64,000 nucleotides of DNA from Formicarius rufipectus (taxonomy: Eukaryota; Chordata; Aves; Passeriformes; Formicariidae), in assembly GCA_013399695.1 (NCBI GenBank), contig VXAU01003995.1:1151333-1215332 (forward strand), in the 5' to 3' direction. The position numbers and the translations under genes were made by a program. Below the pieces are notes generated by a model, which was not told where the DNA came from, ran no database searches, and worked only from the letters and a program-made list of their open reading frames with translations. Below are positions 25,612 to 36,962 of the stretch, piece after piece; within the stretch, counting starts at the first letter, position 1, and every line of letters begins with the position of its first letter.

Positions 25612-28600
25612 AGGCAGAGGGGAAGTATCAGTCTGAAAGTAAGCACGTGTAAATAGTGTCTGGAATCCAGATGTGGACACTGTAGTGACAATGCTGGGAG
25701 AGTGCGGCTGGAGTTCAGATTTTGCAAATTCCTGAAATCTCACAGGCTGAATAAAAACAAAACATGGAACAATGAAAGAGATTTACAATCCTGGAAAATC
25801 TTACTTAGGAAAACACAGAAATTTGCATTTTCCTCTGCAGACACAGTTCTGTGCTGAGTGTTACTTTCAGCAGCTTCATGAAACTCTGCAGATTTCTAAT
25901 TTCTGTTGACCAGAGCACTCTTACTCAAGACAACAAACCATTTATGTACTTAAACCCAAAACAGGTTTATGCCAGAACTTGAATTCCTTACAGCAGAGAC
26001 TGATAGTGATAGGTGTGGCCCTTAGGAACATAATTTCTTCTTGAACTTTACTTAAAAGTGTCACTGCTTTAATAATCTTGCTAATGAAATACTAAACTTA
26101 CAAAGATTTTTTTTTTAATTGCTGCATGAGAACTAATGTTGTTATGACTTCAAAGTTAATTTGTAATAAATTTATATGGCTAACGTGACATTGAATCACA
26201 GAACAACTATTTAAGAATGGAAAAAATGAAGACTTGGAAGACAAGAAATATCATTAGGAATTGTCTATTACATAGAAAAACTATGAAATTTCTGTTTCCA
26301 GAAAGAAACATCTTCAAAGAAGTTCTATGTAGGAAGTCTAATCTATATGAAATTTTTAACTATTATTTTTGTATCTAATATACATACAAAGGAACCAATT
26401 ATCACTAGTTTATTAGGCTTTCTGATTTATTCAGTAGTATTTTCTGATAAATAACATCAGGGATCCCCATCCTGAATACTGACCTGTTTCTGGAAACTTT
26501 CATCTTCTATACTAAGCCTCCTGACAATTATGAAAGATATGGTTGGAGCTGTATTATCACTGGAACTCCTGGAAATAGATGCTAGCAAAACCAATACTGT
26601 ACAACACAGAGACTAGGATCACCCACTCCAGGATCACTGACTCTCCAAAAATCCCCTCTAACATAAAAAAAAAATCACTCCCTGTATCTTGGGTGAATCT
26701 TCTATTGTCATGGAGAAAAGGAAGACTTTGTCCAGCATCTCTTCCATAGCATCTATATTTCCATTTCCATTTAGAACACAACTTTAAAAGAAACTTCTTA
26801 TTCCTCTGTAACAGCTGGGGGGTTTCAAGCAGTTTTTACTTTTTCGTTCTGTTTCATTTATTTTATTACACGAGGCCTATGAACATTAGCAGAACAACAT
26901 TCATTATTATTTCACCATGGTTTCTGTAGAAGAGAAAATGAGTATTGACTGCACCACCACTTGGGGAGGGTCTTCACTTGCTACAGACAAAAGCCACCTG
27001 AGGCTATGACATACCAAAGCACAGCTCTTCATTATTTATATTCCCAGGCTGCAAGTCTTTGTCTTTCTACTGCAGACTGCAATGAATGTCCTGTCTCTCA
27101 CTAACAATAACCATGTGCTACTATTTTCAACTTCTGCTGAGATTTCTGCTCACATATCTCTTTGTAACCTTCAAGGTCAGCATCTGTAATGTATCTTTGT
27201 GTTCCAGAGATATACAGATGTTACTTCCTGCTCATACTCCAAACCAAACAGATTGACCCCAAAGTGACTCCAATCTCGGAAGGCAGCTCTCAGGAGGTAT
27301 CTCCCACCTTCTGTTTCTGAGCTATTCAGTACTGAATGACTCAGTTTATCTCCTAAAATGCTCAGATTTCTGCCCAGATTAACCACAGTCAGGCACCAGT
27401 TTCATGGATCAAAGACTAGAAGAGTGCAATTCCTGCCATGTAGATTCCTTTTGCTATTAACAGTATGTATGTGGCAGAACAAAGACCAGTTTCACACAGC
27501 AAAAACCTCTTGTAAAATGGGTACATTCTTACACAAATGTGTACACTAACTACACTGTTTCTAATACCTGAGCTAATATAAAGGTGGGTTCAATCTGTTT
27601 ACAGGAACTGTAGAGACATTTTTCTATCACAATGCAGAAATTCCCCCCGTATCACTTGGTGAACAACACATGCCATAAAATTTTATTTCTGAAATTAAAT
27701 TTGCTGTAGGACCAGATGATAACGTACAAACTACAATGGCCAATGTTTCTTGAGGCTAAGTCCAGATGAGAGGCCTTCCATTGTAACAAAACATCCTCTA
27801 AAAGTATCAAGCCTGAGTTTCAGCATTGCTCACTACTTTTCATTCCATCTGATTTGCACTGGGACTCCAGGTGTTAGCACATCTGGCACGCATTGTAATG
27901 ACTCTCTGTGTTCATATTTCCTACTTTAATGCAGAATTAAGTTTCTAAGTCTCCAGAATAAATAGTCTCTTCCTCTGTTTTTTCAAGTTATCTGGAGTGA
28001 TAACACTGGAATTTGGAGCCCATTTTAATATATTTTATCATTTCCTTTTCCCTTCCTTGGGAATATGTGTAATTTGTCACATCCTTTCCTTCAGAAATCC
28101 AATGCAACTAATTCATTTGCAGTCTGTAGCTGATTGGATCTATTAGACCTGATAACAATTTTTTATTGATTTTTACAAGGCTCTCCTACTGGCCTAATTT
28201 TCTAACAGAGCAAAAAGTGAAGCCAGGCTGTCAATTCAGTACACTGCAGATGGACAATCCCACTTAGAGTGCAAAGAAATAGATAATTGTGGAAAGCCCA
28301 AATGCCACTTTTGGTTGGCTGGGGTTTATTCCACCCTATTTAGAAACTTATTATTAAAATATTAGTAAATATTTATGTTTCATCCTGGCCTTCGGGAAGA
28401 GTCAGGATCTGAGGATCATTAAGTACAAACACATAAGAAAAGAAAATTGGGCTGTGTTTATACATCCAGGCTGTTTCATGCAGACATCAGAAAAAAATCA
28501 AGACATTTTAATAAAAATGTGGAGGACAGAATAAAATTGTGACTTAACGGCTTCTCTAACTCATGGAAGCATTTCCACCGAGTCTGCTTTTATAAGACAA

Positions 28601-30827
28601 ATTCTAGTCCTAAGTGTTGATGTTTTCATCTCTGTACTAGAAGCCTAAACACCTTGGATATATTGTAAATACCTTTACAATGATTTCTAAAATTATGTGT
28701 GATATTATCTATGCATTCATGAACATGTTCATCATACTCACAGTTTAAAACACTGTAGTCCCTATTCCCGGGATTTTAGAGGAGCAAAACATGAGGGAAA
28801 ACAACGAGGGATGGGAGAGTAGTTAAAAAAAAAGGTGTGTTTTTTTTTTTTTTTTTTGCTCTGTCAATGTGTTGATGCTTTTTTTCCCAAAGAACTGTTG
28901 TCTCTAAGTTGCAAATCTTGTAATATTCTTTTAATTTGCTTGCAACTTTAAGAAAGCAATTTCTAGTATTTCAGAAACAACAACAACCAAAAAAGACCCA
29001 AAAAAACCCCAGACCAGATGTCCTTCCTACTATTGAAAAAAGTTATTGAGACTTAAAAAATGTGTTGTTTTAAAAAAAATGGTTTTGAATAAAGAAAGGA
29101 ATATTTTCTGAAATGTAAAAGGACACATGCTAAAATAATGAAGTAAAAAAAATTAAATATTTAAAATATAGTTGGGGGGGGGTTTAATGTAATGTTACAT
29201 ATCTTTTAGAGTATGACCAATATAGTCAAAGCCATAGCCAATAAAGCACAGAAGCTTCTTCATTATACCACCAGTTTCTCATATGCAAAGCATTCACATC
29301 CTTTTCCTTGGATGGCATTTGGTCTTGTTAATGAATGGTCTTATTTAGCAAGGCCCTTAAGCACACAAATGACTCAAACATGAGATGAATTACTTTCCTT
29401 ATTCTAGCTTGTGTGCAGAAGTTTCCCTAGGCATGTTGTCTCTATGTAAAATGCACAATTTTCTGTGCAATATCAAAATCTGAACATATGCAATGATTTC
29501 TTTATTCAATTTCCAGTTTTCAGTTGAGTGGACTCGGGATAGGGACAATAAACTTCTCCAAACATGAAAGAGACTTCTAATATATTTTTTCTTATCATTA
29601 CTGTGAGTCTATAAGGTGCTGGTTTTGGGTTTTTGATTTTTTTTTTTTAATAAGCAATCTCTTGTCAAGGACAAATCTAAGAGTCAATACATTTCATCCA
29701 AATACAACAAGTTCCCCAAATGTAAGACAGATTGCAGAAGGAACATTCACGTGTTGGGCTTCAAAGTAACTACAGAAAAGGAAGACACCAGCAGAGGGGG
29801 AAAAAACTTCCATTTTGGTTAAGTCAGTCATATCTGAGCCACAAATCCATAAAAAAATATGGCTGTACCGTGTCTTTTCTCCCCTGTTCTTCCCTTAGGT
29901 ATATGACATCCTTATGGAAATAAATTCTCCTCTGCTTTGATGTGCTGAATGATTCTGCTGTCACTTGAAAATCCAGAAAGGAAAATTCTCTTCTGTAGTA
30001 GAAATTTAAGTTGCACATTCTACATTTTACACACTAAACAGCAAGACAGCAAAAGCAAGAGAGATCTTCTGCACAGACTGCAGGAAAGCGTGCAAGCCTT
30101 TCAAGTGTCCTCCATCAGCACAGCCTACGGTGTTGACTACCACACATCAAACATGATGCTCTCAGCTGCATTTTTAAAGCAATATTTACCAAGTCTAAAC
30201 CGAGAGAGATCTTGGTATGACTCCCTCTATATGCTAATAAGATGCATAATATAACGTCAAAGCATACAAATGGTAGCTTGTTACAGAGCAGACTGCCAGA
30301 TTTCCTTTTATTGATTAATGTTTTAAGACTAGAAAATGTATTTAGTATCTGTGCATGAATGTTACTTAAATACAGAAACAACAGGTTTTTTTGCTAGTAT
30401 CAGCACTCAAAAATTACAAAAATTAAAAATGGTCAGTGTTTGGGTTAATTTGTCTGTCTTGTAGGAGAGAAAAATTGAAAGCCTTAGCAATGCAGTGTAA
30501 GCAAAAGAGCTTGGCTTGCTGCCGAGGTCATTGGTTGTGCTATGTGAAAACTGGAGTAAGAAGCAACACAGTATTTTAAAATACTAGCTGTGGCAGGCAA
30601 GGAGAAAGAAAACATTTGTATTGAAACATTGTGGGACTATAGTTCAAGGCAGCAGAAATTTCATTCAGATATAATTCTACATATTTTTAAAAGAGTATAT
30701 GAAGTATAGGAGTATATATGAAGTGAAATCTTCTTGGATTTCCCAACCTTCTTTATTTAGCTTAATTTTCTTTTTTATTTTCAACCATCCATAAAAGTAG
30801 TCATTTTAATTTTGGGGGTTTTTTCAC

Positions 30828-30952
30828 ATTTTAATGACTTTTGCACAGTGACTGAGTGAATAGTCTCCAGGGCAAGTTTTCTTCACGAAGATTCTCTTAT
30901 TGTTCAATGCAAAGAGTTTGTCCAAAAAGCAAAAGAAACAGCAGAACTGGCT
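30828..30952 (-). CDS. FBXL13: Possible diverged FBXL13 exon (doubtful)
   Basis: On the - strand, after GGGTTCAG, an open frame contains FLDKLF, then RIF, then CPGDYSLSHCAK. This resembles the FBXL13 segment FIDKNYP-L-HIY-ADCKGITDSSL that should follow the 31.3 kb exon. The start phase (0) fits the end phase of that exon, and the position in the gene is right. Against it, the acceptor has a poor pyrimidine tract, the donor (AT/GTGAAA) is weak, the LRR cysteine/ITD signature is lost, and two residues are inserted. This could be a decayed exon or chance. Confidence 0.3.
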
Positions 30953-31272
30953 CTGAACCCTGTGCACGAGGCAGGACCTGCCAAGCGCTTCTAATGTGGA
31001 GTCCTGCAATGTCTAACCTGGCTTCCCCATGAGGGTTTTTATTCATTTTCCAGTTTTAGCAGCCTGACACATTGAAGATATTAGCAATTAGAGAAAATAA
31101 TTAGAGAAAGAATTAGCAATTCTTTCACTAGCAATTGTTTTCTAGACCACAGTGGAGAGCAGTGCCTGTGCTGGAGCAAAGCTAACACTTAGCCAAGCTC
31201 CTGAAGAACCTTGTACCAATGGCCTTAAACATCTATCACTGACCCCAAGGGAGAAACAGAGGCAATACTTAC

Positions 31273-31426
31273 AGTCAGTACTTTTCCTACTCCATGCAAG
31301 TCAACACATTGTTTGCATTCAGTAGTCAATATTGTGGATAAACAAAAGTTAATAATGGTAATTTTAAAATAGCCAAAAAAAGTGAGAATGGTGCTGCTCT
31401 TTGGAATGGCTGAAGAATGGAACTTT
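31273..31426 (-). CDS. FBXL13: FBXL13 LRR exon
   Basis: The exon is 154 bases between a good acceptor (GACTTTTTCCAG) and a good donor (ACT/GTAAGT), open throughout. Its first base completes the lysine codon split at the end of the 36.0 kb exon, so the phases agree. The peptide contains STILTFFGYFKIT and ends VDLHGVGKVLT. It lines up with the FBXL13 segment CSRITSLVFTGAPHIS to EGNKRVTD, sharing the L-F-G-I spacing and the exon end after V-T. Divergence from the mammalian sequence is high for this family, which may mean relaxed constraint. Support is splice phase plus pattern, not strong identity. Confidence 0.6.
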
Positions 31427-32866
31427 CTGGAAAAAGTCTGCTGGAGATTAGGAGAAGTTCCATCAGTTTCAGCACTCAGATATGATAGCCACTCTGAAAC
31501 ACAGAGCTTGAAAAACAAATCTAGAAAGCATCAGAAGCTCTTTAAACATTTCAGAGTAATATTTCAATTAATTTGTTTTTTAATTTAGGGAACTGAAATA
31601 ATTTTAAGGAAAAATTATCTTCTAGCACAAAAGTAAAAGTCATCAGTAGCACGTGTATGTAGTGGCTGTTCTGTACACTGCACCGAGAGTTAATCTGAGT
31701 TCTTCCTAGGAGTGTTTCATTTAACCAATTGCATATCTTTCACACACCTAACTTATACACAGAGTAAAAAAATTAAGTAGATAGAAAATATTCCAGCCAA
31801 GCCAAGTGGGTTGGAGAGCTGACTTCAGCTTGGGTGTTTCAATACAGTTCATATCTCTGGTATGTTTAACATTACTGTACACTCAGTTTTCAATGCATTC
31901 CCAATATTTCTATTGTGTTCCCTCATGAATACAAAATTTATCTCAGAATTCTGTAGGACAGAATCATATTTTGGCTTGCACAGTTTGTTGCAGCCCAAAG
32001 AATCACTGCAAATCCCAAAGTCCCAGCACTCCTAATAAACCGATAACCTGAACAGAGCCTCATTGTGTGACCATGAGCTACAGAAGGTGTTAGAATTCAT
32101 GGAGTGTTAATCACTCTGCAGCAATCCAACCACTGTGCTAATTTTGGTGCTGTTTCACAGTGCAGCTGTTTTTCATTCAAGATGACAGATAAATTCAGGT
32201 AACTTCAGAATAGCTATATTGCATGCAGTCTGTAAGGACAGCAGATCCTGGCACTACAGACAACGGAATTAACAAAAGTATCTGTTCTCTAACCACACTG
32301 GGCTTGAGGGCTGAAATGGCCACGTTATAACTTTTTACATAATTAAGCCATGAATATACAGCTGATGAACTGTATGAGAACACAGGCCACACACTGCTTT
32401 ATCATACATAAGGATAGCATACTTAAGCTGGAAAAATGTGCCAAGGGTATGAACCACCACATTGCCTGTGCCCAATTTTAGACATCTTTTCACTCACACC
32501 TCTTAATTCCAATAACCATTGTTTGCTAACTTTCTTTCTTAATTTCTCATAACTTAGGAATTCTGAATTGTTAGATTTGTTTTTCTACATCTTTCATTTA
32601 TCAAAAAAACCCAATATAACTAAGTCAGAAAAATTTAGACTCAAAGAAAACAGGTTGATGGAAAAAGGAAACTGATTAAGAGCACTAAGACAGCCAAGCA
32701 TTTCAAAACATGTTCTTAAGAGTCTACAACCACTATGGCACCTCCATTCTATAAGAAATGCCAAGTGTTTCTAACTCACAGTGTGAACTTTTATAGCAAT
32801 ACACTGCCCAACTAACAATTCCCTTTATGTAGCTTCGTATCTCTTGAGAGACACTCATTACCAAGT
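31427..32866. other. FBXL13 intron, nothing recognised
   Basis: AT-rich intronic DNA upstream (in gene sense) of the 31.3 kb exon. No exon, transposon or RNA gene was recognised. Confidence 0.5.
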
Positions 32867-33811
32867 TGTACTGGGTTTGTGTGGCAAGTCTTTGGCAGGG
32901 GGGTGGTTTCTGTGAGAACCTGCTAGAAGCTTCCCTTGTGTCCAATAGAGCCAATGCCAGCCAATCCAAGGCAGCCAAGCCTGTCAGTGACAGAGGCAGC
33001 ACCTCTGGGAGAACAGATTTAAGAGGAAGAAAGAAAAAACCCAAACCCATAGCAATTGCAGCCAGGGGGATGAGTGGGAATACGTGAAAGAGCCCTGCAG
33101 ACACCAAGGCCAGTGCAGAAGGAGGGGCAGGAGGTGCTCCACATACCAGAGCAAGAGATTCCTCTGCAGCCCGTGGTGCAGCCCACGGAGTTCCAGGGGA
33201 GAGCAGAGATCCACCTGCATCCCCAGGAGGACCCCATACTGAAGCAGGTGGATGCCCAAAGGGTGCTGGGACCCTGTGGGAAGGCCATGCTGGAGCAGGG
33301 TCCTGGCAGGACCTGTGGCCCCTTGGAGAGAGAACCCCCTGCTGGAGCAGTTTATCTTGAACAGCAGCCTGTGGGAAGGACCCACATGGAGAAGTTCATG
33401 GAGAACTGTTTCCCATGTGAGGGGAAGAGTGTGAGAAGTCCTTCATCTGCAGAGGAAGGAGCAGCGGAGATAATGTGGGATGAACTGACCGCCACTCTCA
33501 TTCCTGTCTCCCTGTGCTGCTGGTGGGGAGGAGGTGGAGAATTCAGGAGTGAAGTAGAGCCTGCGAAGAAGGGAGTTGTGGGGGAAGGTGTTTTTAAGAT
33601 TGGTTTTATTTCTCATTACCCTACATTTGATTGGTAATAAATTATTTTTTTCCCCTAGTTTTGCCTGTGATGGTAACTGGTGACTGATCTCTCACTGTCC
33701 TTATCTGGACCCATGAACCTTTTGTTATATTTTCTCTCCCCTGCCCAGCTGAGGAGGTGAGTGATAGAGGAGCTTTGGTGGGTACCTGGACCCCAAGGTC
33801 AACCCACCACA
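32867..33811 (+). mobile_element. Solo LTR, same family as the copy at 6835, with 5-bp target duplication
   Basis: It begins TGTACTGGGTTTGTGTGG and ends AACCCACCACA. The flanks CAAGT (32862-32866) and CAGGT (33812-33816) form a 5-bp target duplication with one mismatch. The middle (about 33120-33420) is made of diverged subunits containing GGACCC-type and GGAGCAG motifs, typical of this songbird LTR. They keep frames open by chance, so the 187-codon frame here is not a gene. The polyadenylation hexamer of the element is at 33636-33641. No internal retroviral genes are present. It sits in an FBXL13 intron, antisense to FBXL13. Confidence 0.85.
33636..33641 (+). terminator. LTR polyadenylation hexamer
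   Basis: AATAAA near the 3' end of the LTR at 32867-33811, where this family carries its poly(A) signal. It is antisense to FBXL13, so it would not cut short FBXL13 transcripts. Confidence 0.5.
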
Positions 33812-35967
33812 CAGGTTGTGTTAAAATCTATAACTTTGTTAATGCTGAAACTGTTAGAAGTGTCTGCAAAAGCAATAAAATAAGCACAGAGTCATCCAAT
33901 AGCTTTACAACTGCTTAGAACTTTTCTTAGAGTAATTCAGCAATTCTTTGGCACTAGAGGCAGTAGACACGTGCAAACACACTCAGAGTCCATGATCTGG
34001 CTGACAGACTGGAAACCCAGCCTTCTAAATGTTAAACCAGAATATGCAGGCAGCTGTCCCACCTGCCCAGCTGAAGCACCAACACGATGCCATGGTGTTA
34101 CTCCAGCGCTTCTCAAAGCTTCTACAGGCAATATCATCACATTTTTATACAGCATCAACAGGAGCAAAAAGTGCTTTAGTTGCACATTAAAGCAGAATCC
34201 CAAAAATTTCTCCTGATCAGAAATTTTAAGATGAACAGCAATTCTAACTTCTTTGTTTATAGGTTTGTCGATTTTGAAACATTTGTTGGCTTTACCTTTC
34301 TTGTTGTCTCTCTTGGCTCTGTCATTGTGCCATAGAACAGGAAATAAGTGTGCAGCTCTGGAACTTCTTTCATTTGTCTGTGTTTCTACTGATATGTGAC
34401 GCACCTGAAGTGGAAAACAAGCCTTTGTATTAAATATTTCCTTCATCTATACAATAAATCACAATTTTTATTTGGTAATTGTAAAAAACAAACAAACAAA
34501 CAAAAAACCAAAAAAAACCAGCAGTTTTGTTTATATCAGTGCTAGCAGTTAAAAAGTATTATTTAAATATTCATAAAATGAAATAATATCCAAGTTTCAA
34601 TAGAATTGTGGCACTAGAATTTTCTTTGGGTATCATATTCATCTTCTTTGCAGCCACATTCCAGCACTGAAATGTGCCATGGCTAGGAGGTGATAGTACA
34701 TCTCCAGTTAGGTTTTTTTTGCTTGAACTGGAGCAATTAAAAATGGATTTTTGAAAACATGGTACAGGAACAAAAAACTACTTAAAATATTTTTTTTTAA
34801 TATTCAGACACATACATTAACGTTCTAAGATTTTATTTTTAAAACCAAAAGATGGGTTAGAAGGATTTATTATGAGTCTAATTAGCTACTACAATCCCTT
34901 TGCAAAGGTTACAGAAATCCCATGTGATCAAGGACCTGAATCAGTCTGCCACATTCAGGACAAGATTCTGCTTCCCTGGTGAAATCATCCTGAGAGCAGC
35001 ATCTGTAATCTTCTGGCAATCAGACGGACACATGAATGTGCCTGAGGTATGGGGTTGCACCTCCTCATCAGCTGGAAACTGAAATATTAAAGATGTGAGT
35101 TACACATCTGACATACATTAAGGGCCTGATCCAAATACCCACTGAAATGAGCTGAAAGATTTATTTCAAACTATCTGAATACATCATCCCAACCATTTTT
35201 TAAATTAATATACTAACCATCAGTGCTGACCTTGACAAGTTTACATTCAGCAAGGGCTTTAGAAGTTCAGAAAGTTTTGGAAAGTCAAGAAAGACAATAA
35301 ACTTTATCCTTTGGCATTTTGCAATCAGAGCCTTAGAAAAGGTGACATAAAACATTCATATCCCTATGCTGTCATCTAAAATAAAGATCAGCCAATATTC
35401 TCCATATAATACCAAAATGTTACAATTTCAAAAAGATAGTTTTGATCCATTTAAACAGTAACTCCTAGACAGGAAGCAGTATATAAACCACTGAAATTCT
35501 CCATATAATTATCATGTTTCAGAACACAAGGAAAAGAAGTGAGTATCTGGAGATGTGAAGTATGGCAGGCACCCGAGACAGTGATCGAGTTAACAATCAC
35601 TTTTGCAGAAGCCTGGAAATTCTTTTCTCATGGTCTAGATCATTAGCAGAATGCTGTTCCCATATATCATATTTGTTTTAACACTAAAAAAAGTGAAAAT
35701 CTCTCATTTATAAACTGGAAAATCATAATTCAGTCATACTAATGCAAAAAAAAAAGAAAAAAAGACAACTAAAATTTTCTGAAAGTGACCGCAGGTGAGC
35801 AAGATTTGTAAAAATAATTAGATAATAGTTTTTTTAAATGTTTTGGAGAGAACTTAAATTGATTCCTCTTAAATTGATTCTGCCTAACTTTCTTTAAAGT
35901 TCTTTGAGAGGATAAGTCTGTTCTAACATCAGAAAGTTTCTCAAAAAGTACAGATTTCGTGTCTTAC
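33812..35967. other. FBXL13 intron with an unexplained 169-codon - strand open frame
   Basis: The - strand frame 34446-33937 is open for 169 codons, long for this composition. Part of it (34404-34296) has an acceptor (TTTTCCACTTCAG) and a donor (AAAG/GTAAAG). I recognise no domain. Inserting that segment between the 36.0 and 31.3 kb FBXL13 exons would cause a stop, so it is not a constitutive FBXL13 exon. A CAAA-type simple repeat lies at 34483-34520. Confidence 0.45.
34483..34520 (+). repeat. Simple repeat (CAAA)n, decaying to A-rich
   Basis: Four clean ACAA/CAAA units followed by imperfect A-rich units. An ordinary microsatellite. Confidence 0.8.
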
Positions 35968-36055
35968 TTAAATACATCTGTAAGAGTTGTCATTTTGCTG
36001 ACTTGCAAATCTTCAATGCCATTGCAGCCCTTGGCAATATTTTTGAAAACATCAA
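35968..36055 (-). CDS. FBXL13: FBXL13 LRR exon with displaced acceptor
   Basis: The peptide contains DVFKNIAKGCNGIEDL and MTTLTDVFK. It matches the FBXL13 segment GFRYIANSCTGIMHL and MPTLTDNCVK residue for residue in spacing (F-x-x-IA-x-x-C-x-GI-x-x-L, TLTD). The donor is AA/GTAAGA, phase 2, and joins in frame to the 31.3 kb exon. Upstream of D the DNA still reads ATT TCA GTT (I-S-V, as in mammals, 36054-36062). The two bases before it, at 36063-36064, are AA on the - strand, not AG. The ancestral acceptor is therefore gone, and the nearest AG lies 7 bases inside the old exon (36056-36057). With the standard upstream donor this shifts the frame; with an alternative donor at 42830-42831 it does not. 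Confidence 0.8.
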
Positions 36056-36062
36056 CTGAAAT

Positions 36063-36477
36063 TTACACAAGAAAATAAAATTATTATGTCTTAGCAAGCC
36101 TAACAAAAACAGTATGGGGAAAGCTTGATGTCTTTTCAGTACTTTAAAACCATAGGTATCTAGAAGCTCCATAAAACAAGAAATGCATTAATCTCACTAA
36201 AAGAAAAACAGAGCACTGAGGTATATATATTATTCTGAAATCTGAACAACATAATCCAAAAATCTGTTCAAAAAGTGTGTCTTTTAACCAAGCAAGTGTA
36301 AAGCTCAACAATATCTACAGTTGACAGCATTTATGGAAGTAGCAGTGAATGTCATTTTCACATTATTCTACCTTTGTTTTCCCAACCTTATGAGATATTC
36401 ACAGACAGTAGATGCTCAAATTCACTTTGAAGCAAGTTCTGAATGCAGTAAAATACCTTCATTGTTTTTTTTTCCAG
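36063..36477. other. FBXL13 intron, nothing recognised
   Basis: AT-rich sequence between the 36.0 kb FBXL13 exon and an exon-like segment on the other strand. It contains a T-rich tract leading to the + strand acceptor-like site at 36476-36477. Confidence 0.5.
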
Positions 36478-36678
36478 GTCCATAGTAAAATGCGTGTTAA
36501 ATTCAGAGGGGATGCAACCAAAGATTCTCTGCAACCCCAATAACATCGAGCTCATTTACAGAATCCTTCATACAGGACCACATCACCAACTCTGCATACT
36601 CTTAACAGAGCAATATTCAGTGAAATTACAAACGTACAGATGGATCTGTCAATTCATTTATTCCCTTTATCACTCCAG
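36478..36678 (+). other. Exon-like open segment of unknown identity
   Basis: A strong acceptor (long T tract then CCAG, ending 36477) and a donor (CTCCAG/GTAGAC) enclose 201 bases open in one frame. Both boundaries are in phase 2, so it would be a symmetric cassette. The peptide includes NPNNIELIYRILHTG and YRWICQFIYSLYHS. I do not recognise it. It lies on the LRRC17 strand about 14 kb upstream of LRRC17's first coding exon, and antisense to FBXL13. It may be an exon of an unknown antisense transcript or a chance open segment. Confidence 0.3.
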
Positions 36679-36889
36679 GTAGACAATTCTTCAACTTCCT
36701 AAATTCAATAGATGTCAAATCACTCTGGGGCATACAAAGTATTTCCTTTGACATACAAATGCTGTGTAAAGTAAAGGATAGTTTCCTTCATGTTCTACAA
36801 ACAACATGGCTGTGAGCCATCCCTCCCCAGGAAGTTGCCCCCCAATAATTGCATGTAGACATTTCACAGTTTCCTGGTGTTTTGAATTT

Positions 36890-36962
36890 GTCTATCACAG
36901 TTGATGGCTGGACTTGGTGATCTCACAGTCTCTTCCAACCTTAATGACTCAATCATTCCATA
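36890..36962 (+). mobile_element. CR1 3' end remnant
   Basis: The stretch at 36903-36960 (GATGGCTGGACTTGGTGATC, then TCTTCCAACCTTAATGACTC) is the typical last 60 bases of a CR1 LINE, including a decayed ATTCTATGATT-type terminal repeat. Only the very 3' end is left. The upstream sequence is not recognisable as CR1. Confidence 0.7.

Larger units (their letters stand above)
16966..30827. other. FBXL13 intronic DNA; expected LRR exons not identified
   Basis: By comparison with the mammalian protein about four LRR exons should lie in this interval on the - strand. I scanned for reverse complements of [LIFV]-[TS]-D with flanking LxLxxC patterns. I found only weak, isolated matches (near 18.5, 19.4 and 27.2 kb) without consistent frames and splice sites. 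The DNA is AT-rich, with an 18-base T run at 28840-28857, a 9-base G run at 29174-29182, and the small repeats listed separately. No transposon was recognised with confidence. Confidence 0.45.

Noticed and set aside
27121..27386. - strand words HLYISGTQRYITDADL suggesting an FBXL13 LRR
   Set aside because: The frame has a stop just upstream, the longer open frame here is a different one, and no splice sites fit. Probably chance or an unrecognised repeat.
32733..32860. - strand peptide CYKSSHCELETLGISYRM resembling an FBXL13 segment
   Set aside because: It lies on the wrong side of the 31.3 kb exon for its place in the protein, and a stop follows at once. Most likely coincidence.
33074..33637. 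187-codon open frame on the + strand, and the overlapping - strand frames
   Set aside because: It lies inside the solo LTR at 32867-33811. The frame follows from repeated GC-rich LTR subunits and has no homologous protein that I know.
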